Shown: positions 17,569-26,002, counted from the stretch's first letter. The stretch: DNA of 64,000 nucleotides from Aldehydirespirator sp965248735 (GCA_965248735.1 OZ252146.1:3844001-3908000), one strand, 5' to 3'. Numbers and translations: made by a program. Notes: generated from the letters alone by a model not told the origin.

Positions 17569-18432
17569 TCAGACCTGGGTGTCGCAGTAGTAGGTCCAGA
17601 CGCCGCGGAACTTGATGCGCTTGATCGGGGCCCTGGAGCGCTCGCTCAGCTCCCCGTGGCGGCCCCATACCTTGAGATGGCTCCCGTAGCCGCCCGGCTG
17701 CCCGAACACATCCACAAAGGGTCGAGCCGGCACCGAGGTGCCGCGGTACTTGACCGCGTCGTGCATCGTGCCGACGAGCGACCGGTGGAGGCGGCGGATC
17801 TCCTGGGTGGACAGCGCGTTGCAGACTCTGTCGTGGCGCAGTCCCGCCTCGAAGAGGATCTCGTCGGCGTAGATGTTCCCGACGCCGACGACGAACGTGG
17901 CGTCGGTGAGCAGCGCCTTGAGTTTCGCGTTCCTCTGCAGCAGCATCCGACCCATCTCGGTCCAGGAGATGGGCGTGGCGACGGGGTCGAGGCCGAAACC
18001 GGCCACCTCGGGCAGGGCCGCGTCGAGGGCGTCCTCGGGGACCACGAACAGCTGTCCGGTTCCCTCGGTGTCGATGAAGCGGAGCTGGCCGTACTGCGTG
18101 AAGGAGATCACGACCTCCGTGCCAGCGACCTTGGGATGCTTGTTGGCGTTGCGCCGGGGGGAGCCCGACGAGCCGAGGGACAGGACCAGCAGCAACTCGG
18201 TGCTGAGCTCGATCACGAGATACAGGCCCACCCGTCTGACATCGACGATCTTCGCCCCCTCCAGCTGGGACGTGAAGGCCCGGCGAGTGTGGTAGCGGCG
18301 CAGGCACTTCATGCTGGCGGCCTCCGCGCCCTTGACCTTGCGGCCGACGATCTCCCGCTCGAGATCCCGCCGGACTGTCTCGACCTCCGGGAGCTCGTAG
18401 TCGAGAGTGCGGACGGTGCGGGGCGGGTTCAT
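17569..18432 (-). CDS. MutM/Fpg-like DNA glycosylase fold protein lacking key catalytic residues
   Basis: By position (rnc-mutM-smc) and by the helix-two-turns-helix VVGVGNIYADEILFEAGL this is the Fpg/Nei family gene. However, the family's invariant start M-P-E-L-P-E-V-E is replaced by an internal DYELPEVET about 10 residues from the start, so the nucleophilic N-terminal Pro is absent. The beta-hairpin Lys (RRxKYLLL) reads RRVGLYLVIEL. The DPRRFG loop reads DTEGTG. Of the four zinc-finger Cys only one remains (TYYCDTQV). Structure-bearing parts are intact, so it may still bind DNA without excising 8-oxoguanine. Overlap and spacing with rnc (2 bp) indicate co-expression. Confidence 0.8.
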   Translation of the reverse strand: MNPPRTVRTLDYELPEVETVRRDLEREIVGRKVKGAEAASMKCLRRYHTRRAFTSQLEGAKIVDVRRVGLYLVIELSTELLLVLSLGSSGSPRRNANKHPKVAGTEVVISFTQYGQLRFIDTEGTGQLFVVPEDALDAALPEVAGFGLDPVATPISWTEMGRMLLQRNAKLKALLTDATFVVGVGNIYADEILFEAGLRHDRVCNALSTQEIRRLHRSLVGTMHDAVKYRGTSVPARPFVDVFGQPGGYGSHLKVWGRHGELSERSRAPIKRIKFRGVWTYYCDTQV

Positions 18433-18434
18433 GG

Positions 18435-19178
18435 TCAGACCTCGGCTTGACTACGGGATGCTGGCGGGCTCATGACCGGGGCCCCGGCAGCAAGGGCCGC
18501 GTACGCGATCTCGGCCGCATGCTGCTCGGCGTCCTTCTTCGTGCTTCCCCGGCCGATCCCGCTGGCGCTGCCGGCGTGCACCTCGGCGTAGAACAGCCGG
18601 TCGTGCGCGGGCCCGCTGATGGTCACGTCATAGGAGGGAGGATCCAGTCCGAGGCGGGCCGCCAGCTCCTGCAGCCTCGTCTTGAAATCGGCGTGGCCCG
18701 GGGAACTGGCCGCCGCGTCCAAGCGTGCGCCGAGCAGCCGTCCGACCGCATCGTCGGCCGCGCCGATGCCGCCGTCAAGGTAGACGGCACCGATCACAGC
18801 CTCCAGCGCGTCAGCCAGGATCGACGGCTTGCCGCGGCCGCCCGAGGCGTCCTCTCCCCGGCCCAGGCGCAGCATCTCGCCCAGAGCGACGGACCGGCCC
18901 ACGTCGGCCAGGGTGGCGGCGTTCACGAGGGACGCACGAGTCTTGGCCAGGTCGCCCTCAGACCAGTCCCCGAAGCGCTCGTACAGCCGCTGGGTCACGA
19001 CCAGGCTCAATACGGCGTCGCCGAGGAACTCCAGCCGTTCGTTGGAGCAGGACCCGGAATGCTCTGCGCACCAGGAGCGGTGCGTCAGGGCCAGCTCGAG
19101 CAATTCGGGGTCGTCGAAGCGACGGCCGAGCCGGTCCATGAGCACCTCGGCGCTCGCTGGGGCGGTCTGGACCGTCAA
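18435..19178 (-). CDS. rnc: Ribonuclease III
   Basis: RNase III cleaves double-stranded RNA, including rRNA precursors. The catalytic signature NERLEFLGDAVL is complete, with the second acidic pair in ADALEAVIGAVYLDGG, and a C-terminal double-stranded-RNA-binding domain (FKTRLQELAARLGLDPP ... GSTKKDAEQHAAEIAY). 247 aa when started at the TTG (19178) that overlaps the acpP stop as TTGA. An ATG at 19139 with a GAGGT site would give a protein 13 aa shorter. Confidence 0.95.
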   Translation of the reverse strand: MTVQTAPASAEVLMDRLGRRFDDPELLELALTHRSWCAEHSGSCSNERLEFLGDAVLSLVVTQRLYERFGDWSEGDLAKTRASLVNAATLADVGRSVALGEMLRLGRGEDASGGRGKPSILADALEAVIGAVYLDGGIGAADDAVGRLLGARLDAAASSPGHADFKTRLQELAARLGLDPPSYDVTISGPAHDRLFYAEVHAGSASGIGRGSTKKDAEQHAAEIAYAALAAGAPVMSPPASRSQAEV

Positions 19179-19465
19179 CCCAGCTTCGCCACGACGTAGT
19201 CGACGGCGTCGCGCACCGACCGCAGGTCTTCCAGATCCTCGTCCTCGATGCGGAAGCCGACGGCTCGCTCGGCCAGTTCCTCCTCGATGCCCTCGACCAG
19301 CTCGATCAGCGCTAGCGAGTCGGCGTCGAGGTCGTCAGCGAACGATGCTCCCTCGGCGATGTCCGAGGGATCTATCTCGAGGATGTCCGCGAGCCGGTCG
19401 CGAATCAGCGCCAGAACCTCGTCACGGCTGATAGGCGATTGCTCCACGTGTGTCTCTGCCGGCAT
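19175..19465 (-). CDS. acpP: Acyl carrier protein
   Basis: A 96-aa acidic protein with the phosphopantetheine attachment Ser in DDLDADSLALIELVEG, the standard ACP motif. It carries growing chains for fatty-acid synthesis. It sits between plsX and rnc as in many bacteria. The fabH/fabD/fabF genes usually in this cluster are absent here. A 350-bp stretch with a tandem array separates it from plsX. Confidence 0.95.
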   Translation of the reverse strand: MPAETHVEQSPISRDEVLALIRDRLADILEIDPSDIAEGASFADDLDADSLALIELVEGIEEELAERAVGFRIEDEDLEDLRSVRDAVDYVVAKLG

Positions 19466-19570
19466 CGGCGCCTCCGTTGCGTCGGTATCGGTCGATGCAG
19501 GGCGACCACCCTACCGGCGCGTCGAAGACCCGCGTCGGCGCGGCCCCCTCTCATGGCAGTCGCAAGCGAA

Positions 19571-19830
19571 GGGTCGGGATCGAGCCAGCCGCGGGTCCGC
19601 GCACCGGCTAGCCACGGGCGATGGGTCGGGACCGAGCCAGCCGCGGGTCCGCGCACCGGCTAGCCACGGGCGATGGGTCGGGATCGAGCCAGCCGCGGGT
19701 CCGCGCACCGGCTAGCCACGGGCGATGGGTCGGGACCGAGCCAGCCGCGGGTCCGCGCACCGGCTAGCCACGGGCGATGGGTCGGGACCGAGCCAGCCGC
19801 GGGTCCGCGCACCGGCTAGCCACGGGCGAT
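19571..19830. repeat. Tandem array, 5 copies of a 52-bp unit
   Basis: Five near-identical 52-bp units start at 19571, 19623, 19675, 19727 and 19779, differing only at one T/C position (GGGTCGGGAT or GGGTCGGGAC). The last unit overlaps the plsX 3' end, so every unit carries a copy of the terminal codons for I-A-R-G-stop. It fills most of the plsX-acpP gap (19466-19815), and nothing else is seen there. Each unit can form a small CGCG/CGCG hairpin flanked by AGCC/GGCT. Confidence 0.95.
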
Positions 19831-20802
19831 GGCCGCGATGTGGCCCACCATGCCCGCGGCGACCATCTCGCGGGCCACGCCGATGGCGTTCATCACCGCA
19901 GCGGCACTGCTGGCGCCGTGCGAGATGACGCACACCCCCCGCACGCCCAGCAGCAGGGCGCCGCCGACGCTGTCGGGATGCAGTTCCCGCGCCATCTCGT
20001 CGAGCGCGGGGGCGAGCATCGTTCCCGCCTCTCGAGCGGTGTCATCGGTGTCGATGGCCACCAGCAGCCGGCCGAACAGCGCCCGTAGCGCCCCCTCGAG
20101 GGCCTTGAGAGTGACGTTGCCGGTGAACCCGTCAGTCACGACCACATCGACCTCAGGGGTCATGATGTCGCGGCCCTCCACGTTGCCGACCCACTCTGCG
20201 CCGACATCATCGGCCCAGCCGCCGCCGTCCAGGAGCTCGAACACCGCCTTGGTGAAGTCGTTCCCCTTGCCGGCCTCCTCGCCGATGGACAGCAGGCCGA
20301 CGCGGGGGCGTTCGATACCGAAGCGGTCGCGGGCATAGACGGAGCCCATGCGGGCGAACTGCACGAGCCATTCGGGGCGGCACTCCGCATTGGCGCCCGA
20401 GTCCAGCATCGTCGTGGGGTTGGATCCGGGGGTGGGGATCGGCGTTGCGATGGCCGGACGGGCGATTCCCCGTATGCGCCCCATGCGCAGAAGCGCCGAA
20501 CCCATGGCCGCGCCGGTGTTCCCAGCCGACACCATCGCAGAGGCCCGCCCATCGCGCACCGCCTCCGCGGCCCGCACCAGCGACGAGTCCTTCATCGTGC
20601 GCACGCTCGACCCCGGCTCGGCGTCCATCGGGATCACCTCGGCCGCTTCGATGACTTCGAGTCCGCCCGTGTCGCCCATCTCGTCGGGCCGTCCCACGAG
20701 CATCACCGGGATCCCTAGTTCCTCCGCGGCCCGCCGTGCCCCGGCCACGATCTCTGCGGGGGCTCGGTCGCCCCCCATGGCGTCTACCGCGACCGGTTCC
20801 AT
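19816..20802 (-). CDS. plsX: Phosphate acyltransferase PlsX
   Basis: PlsX makes acyl-phosphate from acyl-ACP for phosphatidic acid synthesis. The start at the ATG of 20802 gives MEPVAVDAMGGDRAPAEIV, matching the family's N-terminal VDAMGGD. Further motifs are GNTGAAMGSAL, SIGEEAGKGND and DGFTGNVTLK. 328 aa. A longer frame to 20853 exists but adds 17 unlikely residues. The C-terminus (IARG) lies in the tandem array. Confidence 0.95.
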   Translation of the reverse strand: MEPVAVDAMGGDRAPAEIVAGARRAAEELGIPVMLVGRPDEMGDTGGLEVIEAAEVIPMDAEPGSSVRTMKDSSLVRAAEAVRDGRASAMVSAGNTGAAMGSALLRMGRIRGIARPAIATPIPTPGSNPTTMLDSGANAECRPEWLVQFARMGSVYARDRFGIERPRVGLLSIGEEAGKGNDFTKAVFELLDGGGWADDVGAEWVGNVEGRDIMTPEVDVVVTDGFTGNVTLKALEGALRALFGRLLVAIDTDDTAREAGTMLAPALDEMARELHPDSVGGALLLGVRGVCVISHGASSAAAVMNAIGVAREMVAAGMVGHIAAIARG

Positions 20803-20940
20803 AACCCGAACGGGTCCAGACCGCTCGACTCGGCTACCGATCCCATGGCCCATGACAATTCAGACCATTCGACGCCAAGATTGGTTCCATCACCGCGGCA
20901 GGCCCGATGCTCGACTTCGACCAGCCGTTCGCGACAACGG

Positions 20941-21120
20941 CTATTCGACGTCTATGGCCTGCCGGTCGTGGTACCAGCCGCAGTTGCCGCACACCCGGTG
21001 GGGCCGCTTGACCGCGCCGCAGCGGCTGCAGGCGCTCCGGCCACCCGGGCGGATGCGCCACGCGGAGGCCCTCCGGCTGCGGCCCTTGGCCTTTGAGGTC
21101 TTCTTCTTGGGAACGGCCAT
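20941..21120 (-). CDS. rpmF: 50S ribosomal protein L32
   Basis: A 59-aa L32 starting MAVPKKKTSKAKGRSRRA. It has two CxxC pairs (CSRC and CGNC) that bind zinc, with WYHDRQAIDVE at the end. Length is standard. It stands between yceD and plsX, the classic arrangement. Confidence 0.96.
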   Translation of the reverse strand: MAVPKKKTSKAKGRSRRASAWRIRPGGRSACSRCGAVKRPHRVCGNCGWYHDRQAIDVE

Positions 21121-21305
21121 GGGGTTCGGTGATCCTCGACTGAGACTTGCCAGATTGCGGCCTGCCAGCCTACCGGCGAGGCGACCGGCCTACACGTCGC
21201 CGCCCTCGATGCCGGGAGGTCGCCGCCCTCGGCCGCAACCAGCGGGACCGCTCGGCTTAGAACGAGCGCGGATGGGTTGTTGCCGGCTCGCAATGAAGCG
21301 TCTCA

Positions 21306-21405
21306 TTTCCCGCTCTTGTTCGCTTCGCTCACGGGCCGCTCGGGCCACGGCCTCGCTCAAGGTCTTCCGAGATCTTCGTAAATCGCGGGCTATCCGCTCG
21401 GCCTC
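21306..21405 (-). repeat. Dispersed post-stop element, copy A
   Basis: Read on the minus strand this begins directly after the yceD stop with GAGGCCGAGCGG, continues through TTGAGCGAGGCCGTGGCCC and ends GGCCCGTGAGCG, then GCGAACAAGAGCGGGA. Two related copies occur at 22046-22156 and 35281-35375, each immediately downstream of a stop codon and in sense orientation. The remaining gap to rpmF (21121-21305) holds nothing I recognise. Confidence 0.75.
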
Positions 21406-21894
21406 TTACACGTCGCTCCGGTCCGCGGCGCCGGCCGCGGCCGGGCCAGTCGGAAATCGGTCCGGCACGGGCCCAGCGCAGTCCGTAGAGCACAGAGGGG
21501 CCAGCGGCAGAGCCAGAATTGCGACCTCGCGCACAGCAGGAGCCAGGTCTATTCGCTGATCGTCGATGGGCCAGGTCTCGCCCTCCGCGGGCTCCCACTC
21601 GAACACCTCGCGCAACACCGCGTCCAGTGGGCCGCGCACCTCGTCGAGGCATCGACGGCACTCAGCGGCCCACACGCCTCTCACTCGACCGGCCGCGACG
21701 AAGGAGTTGCCGGCGGCCCTCACCATCAAATCCAGGTCAACAACGCCGTCTGCCACACGGGCCCCGTGCACGCTGGCCTCGCTCAGCACCCATTCTCGGC
21801 GGACCTGTATGCGATCGACCGAGCCCGCCTCGAGCCGGACGCAATCGACCACCAGCCTCGGTCTGGGTTTCCCGCTCTTGTTCGCTGCGCTCAC
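21406..21894 (-). CDS. YceD/DUF177 family protein
   Basis: A DUF177 protein of 162 aa, upstream of rpmF as usual; in plants and bacteria the family is linked to 23S rRNA/ribosome assembly. The conserved part is AECRRCLDEVRGPLDAVL, then IDLAPAVREVAILALPLAPLC. The family's C-terminal Cys cluster is incomplete: CSTDCAGPVPDRF replaces the usual C-x3-C-x-GLCPxCG. The GTG start at 21894 lies inside the 44-bp array, so the first 14 residues (SAANKSGKPRPRL) are repeat-encoded. A GTG at 21852 would avoid this. Confidence 0.85.
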   Translation of the reverse strand: MSAANKSGKPRPRLVVDCVRLEAGSVDRIQVRREWVLSEASVHGARVADGVVDLDLMVRAAGNSFVAAGRVRGVWAAECRRCLDEVRGPLDAVLREVFEWEPAEGETWPIDDQRIDLAPAVREVAILALPLAPLCSTDCAGPVPDRFPTGPAAAGAADRSDV

Positions 21895-22089
21895 GGGCCG
21901 CTCGGGCCCTGTCTCCCGCTCCTGTTCGCTGCGCTCACGGGCCGCTCGGGCCCTGTCTCCCGCTCCTGTTCGCTGCGCTCACAGGCCGCTCGGGCCCTGT
22001 CTCCCGCTCCTGTTCGCTGCGCTCACAGGCCGCTCGGGCCCTGTCTCCCGCTCCTGTTCGCTGCGCTCACGGGCCGCTCGGGCCCGGGG
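21870..22089. repeat. Tandem array, 5 copies of a 44-bp unit
   Basis: Units start at 21870, 21914, 21958, 22002 and 22046. Each reads TCCCGCTC(C/T)TGTTCGCTGCG, then CTCACGGGCC or CTCACAGGCC, GCTCGGGCCC and TGTC. The unit equals one end of the dispersed post-stop element, so the array looks like local amplification of that part. It occupies the gap between the SepIVA-like gene and yceD and enters the yceD 5' end. Confidence 0.95.
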
Positions 22090-22156
22090 CCTCGCTCACC
22101 GCCTCGCAGGATTCTCGTCAACTGTGGCATTCCCGCTCGGCCTCTGGGTTTCCCGC
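22046..22156 (-). repeat. Dispersed post-stop element, copy B
   Basis: Follows the stop of the SepIVA-like gene by 11 bp: AGAGGCCGAGCGGGAATG, a variable stretch, then GGTGAGCGAGGCC and the GGCCCGTGAGCGCAGCG block that seeds the 44-bp array. Same orientation relative to the upstream gene as copies A and C. Confidence 0.7.
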
Positions 22157-22744
22157 TCAACCGAGGTCCTGGTCGAACACGTCGTCTTCGACTGTGGTGG
22201 GCGGCGTCAGCGGCGCGGGCCGCGGCAGCCGGGTGTCCTGGAGCCGCTGGCGCCCCGTCGACACGGTGTTGAGGGTCTTGTGCAGCATCGCCTCGAAGGT
22301 CGCGAGGCGCTGGTCGCACCAGTCCTCCGTCTCCAGCTTCGTCCTCCGGGCCCGCTCCTCGGCTTCGGACACGGTGTGTCGCGCCCGCATGTCCGCGGCC
22401 TTGACCACCTCGCTGCGCTGCACCATCTGCTCGGCCCGGGCCCTGGCCGCGGCGATGATCTCCTCGCCCTCCCGCTGGGTGCGCAGCCGCATTTCGTCGC
22501 GTTCCTTGAGCATCCAGCGGGCGGCCCGCAGCTCCTCGGGCAGCGCCGCGAACGCCTTCTGGAGGATCCCCAGCAGCTCCTCACCGTTGATCATCACGGA
22601 GGTGGAGAACGGCATCGGCCGCGACCGCTCCACCATGCGGATGGCCTGCGTCAGCATCTGCTCAACGGCCAGGCGGCGGGCCTCCGACGAACGCTCGCCG
22701 CGGCGGGCGTCGAACTGAGGGGCCGGATCGCCAGCCGAGCTCAT
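22157..22744 (-). CDS. SepIVA/DivIVA-like coiled-coil protein
   Basis: A 195-aa, largely helical, charged protein (EELRAARWMLKERDEM, EEIIAAARARAEQMVQR, ERARRTKLETEDWCDQRLA) ending in an acidic tail. Its position between coaD and yceD-rpmF resembles that of the mycobacterial DivIVA-domain protein SepIVA, which acts in septation. The coiled coil agrees, but the assignment is from gene order and composition, not a clear motif. Its start overlaps the coaD stop as ATGA. Confidence 0.7.
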   Translation of the reverse strand: MSSAGDPAPQFDARRGERSSEARRLAVEQMLTQAIRMVERSRPMPFSTSVMINGEELLGILQKAFAALPEELRAARWMLKERDEMRLRTQREGEEIIAAARARAEQMVQRSEVVKAADMRARHTVSEAEERARRTKLETEDWCDQRLATFEAMLHKTLNTVSTGRQRLQDTRLPRPAPLTPPTTVEDDVFDQDLG

Positions 22745-23226
22745 TGCTCCTGCTCGAAGCGGCCCACCAGCCGGACTCGCACAGGCTCAGGCACCATCGA
22801 CGACACGTCGCCGCCGAGGCGGACGACCTCCCGGATCAGCTTCGAAGCCAGGAAAGACCTCTTGCTGGCCGATGGGATGAACACTGTCTGCACACCGGCG
22901 AGGGCCTGGTTCATCTGGGCCATCTGCAGCTCGTTCTCGAAGTCGGATACGGCCCGAAGCCCCTTGACTATGAAGTCGGCGCCGATATCTCGAGCGAGGT
23001 TGACCACCAGGTTGGAGAACATTGCGACCGAGACGTTGGGCAGGTGGGCGCACACCTCCTTGATCATCTGCTCTCGCTCGTCGAGGCTGAACAGGCCATC
23101 CCCCTTCTGCGGATTGCGCATGGCGGCCACTGTCACCTCGTCGAACACTTGGGCGACGGCCTCGATGATCTCGAGATGGCCGTAGTGGATCGGATCGAAG
23201 GATCCGGGGTACAGCACTCGGGTCAC
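22741..23226 (-). CDS. coaD: Phosphopantetheine adenylyltransferase CoaD
   Basis: Catalyses the fourth step of CoA synthesis. The nucleotidyltransferase motif is YPGSFDPIHYGHLEII, and the second motif is SFLASKLIREVVRLGGDV. 161 aa, full length, GTG start overlapping the rsmD stop (TAGTG). CoA supply next to acpP/plsX is common in this gene order. Confidence 0.97.
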   Translation of the reverse strand: MTRVLYPGSFDPIHYGHLEIIEAVAQVFDEVTVAAMRNPQKGDGLFSLDEREQMIKEVCAHLPNVSVAMFSNLVVNLARDIGADFIVKGLRAVSDFENELQMAQMNQALAGVQTVFIPSASKRSFLASKLIREVVRLGGDVSSMVPEPVRVRLVGRFEQEQ

Positions 23227-23795
23227 TAGTGGGCTCCGGACGGGTGCGGGTCGCCTTCGGCGACCGTGGCGAACGTCACCACGGTACCGCCATGGCGTCT
23301 CCGATGGTGGATGGTGAAGCGCGGTCCGACGTCGACCGCCCGATCGGACTCGACTACGACGAGCTCGGCCGGAACCCGGCTTATCAGATCAGGCCAGGCG
23401 TCGAATGAGTACGGCGGGTCTACGAGGGCAAGATCGAAGCGGCGACCCTCGCGAGCCAGCCCAGCCAGGGCGGTGTCTGCGTCGGTGACCATGACCGCGG
23501 CTCGGTCCGCCAGGCCCGTGGTCTCCAGATTGCTTCGCAGCACCGCGGCCACCTTCCGATCGCGCTCGACGAACAGGGCTTCGGCCGCACCCCTGCTCAG
23601 CGCCTCGATTCCCAGAGCGCCCGTCCCGGCGTAGAGGTCGAGCACCCGAGCGCCCTCAAGGGCGCCGAGGGAGTAGAGCGAGTTGAACATGGCCTCGCGC
23701 ACCCGGTTCGGGGTGGGGCGAGTGGCGTCGGTGGGGGGCGATGCCAGGCGGCGACCCTTGGCCGTGCCCGACACGACGCGAATTCCCTTGGCCAC
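23226..23795 (-). CDS. rsmD: 16S rRNA (guanine966-N2)-methyltransferase RsmD
   Basis: A 189-aa Rossmann methyltransferase. The S-adenosylmethionine site is VLDLYAGTGALGIEALSRGA, and the catalytic LVDPPYSF is the N2-guanine DPPY motif. RPTPNRVREAMFN near the start is typical of RsmD. GTG start 5 bp after recG. Confidence 0.95.
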   Translation of the reverse strand: MAKGIRVVSGTAKGRRLASPPTDATRPTPNRVREAMFNSLYSLGALEGARVLDLYAGTGALGIEALSRGAAEALFVERDRKVAAVLRSNLETTGLADRAAVMVTDADTALAGLAREGRRFDLALVDPPYSFDAWPDLISRVPAELVVVESDRAVDVGPRFTIHHRRRHGGTVVTFATVAEGDPHPSGAH

Positions 23796-23799
23796 GGTC

Positions 23800-25974
23800 C
23801 TAGCTCTTCAGCAGGAACCCAGCGTCGCGGTCGCCGAGCATCAACTCGATCTCATCGGCGAGCGCCGGGTGGCTGCGTAGGTCCGGGTCGCCATCGAGCA
23901 TCTCGATGGCGACATGGCGGGCTTTGACGACCCACTCCTTGTCCCGGCGCAGCGAGGCCAGCCGAAGGTCGTTGCGGCCCTTCTGGCGCTCGCCCATCAA
24001 CGTGCCCTCGCCCCGCAGATCGAGATCCACCTCGGCCAGCTCGAAGCCGTCGTTGGAGGCCACCACCGCCTCCAGCCGGGCCTCGGCCTCCGCGGTGGCG
24101 GCCTCACCCACCAGGTAGCAACTGGACGCTAGACGGGCACGGCCCACCCGGCCCCGCAGCTGATGAAGCTGGGCGATACCGAACCGACGCGCGTCAAGCA
24201 CCACCATCACGGTTGCATTGGGCACGTCCACACCGACTTCGATGACGGTCGTGGACACGAGCACGTCCAGCGCGCCCGAGCGGAACAACTCCATCGTGGC
24301 CTCCTTCTCGGCAGGGGTGACCCGCCCATGCAGAAGACCGACCCGAAGCCCGGCCAACTCGCCGCCGTCGCCGGTCAGGCGCCCGTGCGTCTCCATCACC
24401 GAGCGAACGTCGAGCGCTTCGGACTCCTCGATGACGGGACAGACCACATATGCCTGCCGGGCCTCGGACACCGCGGAGCGCACCGCCTCCCAGACTTGCA
24501 CCTCCTCCAGAGGGGCGCGGGCCCATGCAGTAGCCACGGGCGTGCGGCCCGCGGGAAGCTCGTCGAGCACCGACACGTCGAGGTCGCCGTAAACGGTCAT
24601 GGCGGCGGTGCGAGGGATGGGCGTCGCAGTCATCACAAGCAGGTCGGGCATAACCGACCCGGGCCCGCGATCGCGCAACACCGCCCGCTGCTCCACCCCG
24701 AAGCGCTGCTGCTCGTCGATCACGACCACTCCCAGGGCGCGATATTCCACGCCTTCAGAGATCAGGGCATGGGTACCGACCACGATGTTGACCTCCCCGG
24801 CCGCGAGCCCGTCGGAGGCCCTGCGCCGGTCGGCTGCGCCGCGGCTTCCCGACAACAGCTCCACTCGCAGGGGACGCTCGCCGTCGAGCCTCGACGGGTC
24901 GGGCACGCATAGGTCATGGAGCAATGCGGCGATCGTCTGGTGGTGCTGTTCGGCCAGCACCTCGGTTGGCGCCATCAAGGCGCCCTGGAAGCCGCCCTGC
25001 ACCGCGGTCAGCAGGGCGCTGAGGGCCACCACGGTCTTGCCCGCACCCACATCGCCCTGCATGAGCCTGTGCATGGGGTGCGGCTTGGCCAGATCGCCGG
25101 CGATCTCGTCGATCACCCGCTGCTGTGCCCCGGTCAGCGGGAACGGCAGGCGGGCCAGGAAGCGCTCGACCAGCTTGCCCCCCACGGCATGCGACAGCCC
25201 GGCCGTATTCCGCTCCAGCCAGCGCTTGCGCCTGACCAGCTCGAGCTGCACTCGCAGGAGCTCGTCGAACATGAGGCGACGCCGCGCCTCGCTCGATTCT
25301 CGCATAGTCGCAGGCCGGTGGATCCCGTTGAGCGCGGTGTGACGGCCCACGAAGTCGAATCGCTCCAGCACGGCCGGAGGAACGGGATCGGCTATGCCGC
25401 GAGGCTTGCAGCGGTTGAGGGCCTGTTCGACGAACTCGGCTATGTCCCAGGTGCTTAGATCCGCCTTCTCCGACTGCGGGTAGACGGGAAAGAAGCGCCC
25501 GGTGCGATCGCCGACCAAGTCGACTACCGGATTGGTCATCTGCAGGGAGCCCCGGTACGCCTTCGGCCGGCCGTGCACGACCACCTGGCGGCCCGGTCGA
25601 AGGCTCTTCTCCTGCCAGGCCTGGTTGAAGAAGGTGAGCTTGAGCCGGCCGGTGTCGTCGCCGATAACGATCTCGACGAGCGTCCGGCGCTGTTTGATGC
25701 GCCTCGACGAGCTCCGCTGCACGCAGCCCTCTACGAAGACGTCTTCTCCTTCGGCGAGTTCTGCGATGCGGGCCTGCTTCGTGCGGTCGATGTAGCGGCG
25801 CGGGTAGTGCTGCAGCAGATCCAGCACCGAGTGGATCTCCAACTCGGTGAGCGCGGTGGCCCGCTTGCGAATCCGGGATCTTCCGGAGCGGTCGTCTGTC
25901 TTGAGGTCTCTGAGACGGGTAACCGCGATGGCGTCGAGGTCCCGGAGGGTGAGGGGAGGGTCGCCGGCCGGCAT
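23800..25974 (-). CDS. recG: ATP-dependent DNA helicase RecG
   Basis: RecG reverses stalled forks and migrates Holliday junctions. The 724-aa protein has the N-terminal wedge/OB domain (about 60-160), the SF2 core with LMQGDVGAGKTVVAL, VVIDEQQRFGVEQR and VMTATPIPRTAAM, and motif VI QLRGRVGRA. The C-terminal family motif is LDLRGEGTLMGERQKGRN. It follows the DAK gene by 28 bp, an order shared by many Firmicutes and Actinobacteria. Confidence 0.97.
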   Translation of the reverse strand: MPAGDPPLTLRDLDAIAVTRLRDLKTDDRSGRSRIRKRATALTELEIHSVLDLLQHYPRRYIDRTKQARIAELAEGEDVFVEGCVQRSSSRRIKQRRTLVEIVIGDDTGRLKLTFFNQAWQEKSLRPGRQVVVHGRPKAYRGSLQMTNPVVDLVGDRTGRFFPVYPQSEKADLSTWDIAEFVEQALNRCKPRGIADPVPPAVLERFDFVGRHTALNGIHRPATMRESSEARRRLMFDELLRVQLELVRRKRWLERNTAGLSHAVGGKLVERFLARLPFPLTGAQQRVIDEIAGDLAKPHPMHRLMQGDVGAGKTVVALSALLTAVQGGFQGALMAPTEVLAEQHHQTIAALLHDLCVPDPSRLDGERPLRVELLSGSRGAADRRRASDGLAAGEVNIVVGTHALISEGVEYRALGVVVIDEQQRFGVEQRAVLRDRGPGSVMPDLLVMTATPIPRTAAMTVYGDLDVSVLDELPAGRTPVATAWARAPLEEVQVWEAVRSAVSEARQAYVVCPVIEESEALDVRSVMETHGRLTGDGGELAGLRVGLLHGRVTPAEKEATMELFRSGALDVLVSTTVIEVGVDVPNATVMVVLDARRFGIAQLHQLRGRVGRARLASSCYLVGEAATAEAEARLEAVVASNDGFELAEVDLDLRGEGTLMGERQKGRNDLRLASLRRDKEWVVKARHVAIEMLDGDPDLRSHPALADEIELMLGDRDAGFLLKS

Positions 25975-26002
25975 CGGCGCGCTGGTCGAGGCCCGACGGG
26001 GC

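Noticed and set aside
16012..18450. Very long plus-strand open frame (about 810 codons) opposite smc, mutM-like and rnc
   Set aside because: It is antisense to three clear genes and lacks any motif; long antisense frames are expected at this G+C content with biased third positions.
19571..19830. Possible CRISPR-like array (repeats of about 50 bp)
   Set aside because: The units are contiguous copies without unique spacers; it is a simple tandem repeat.
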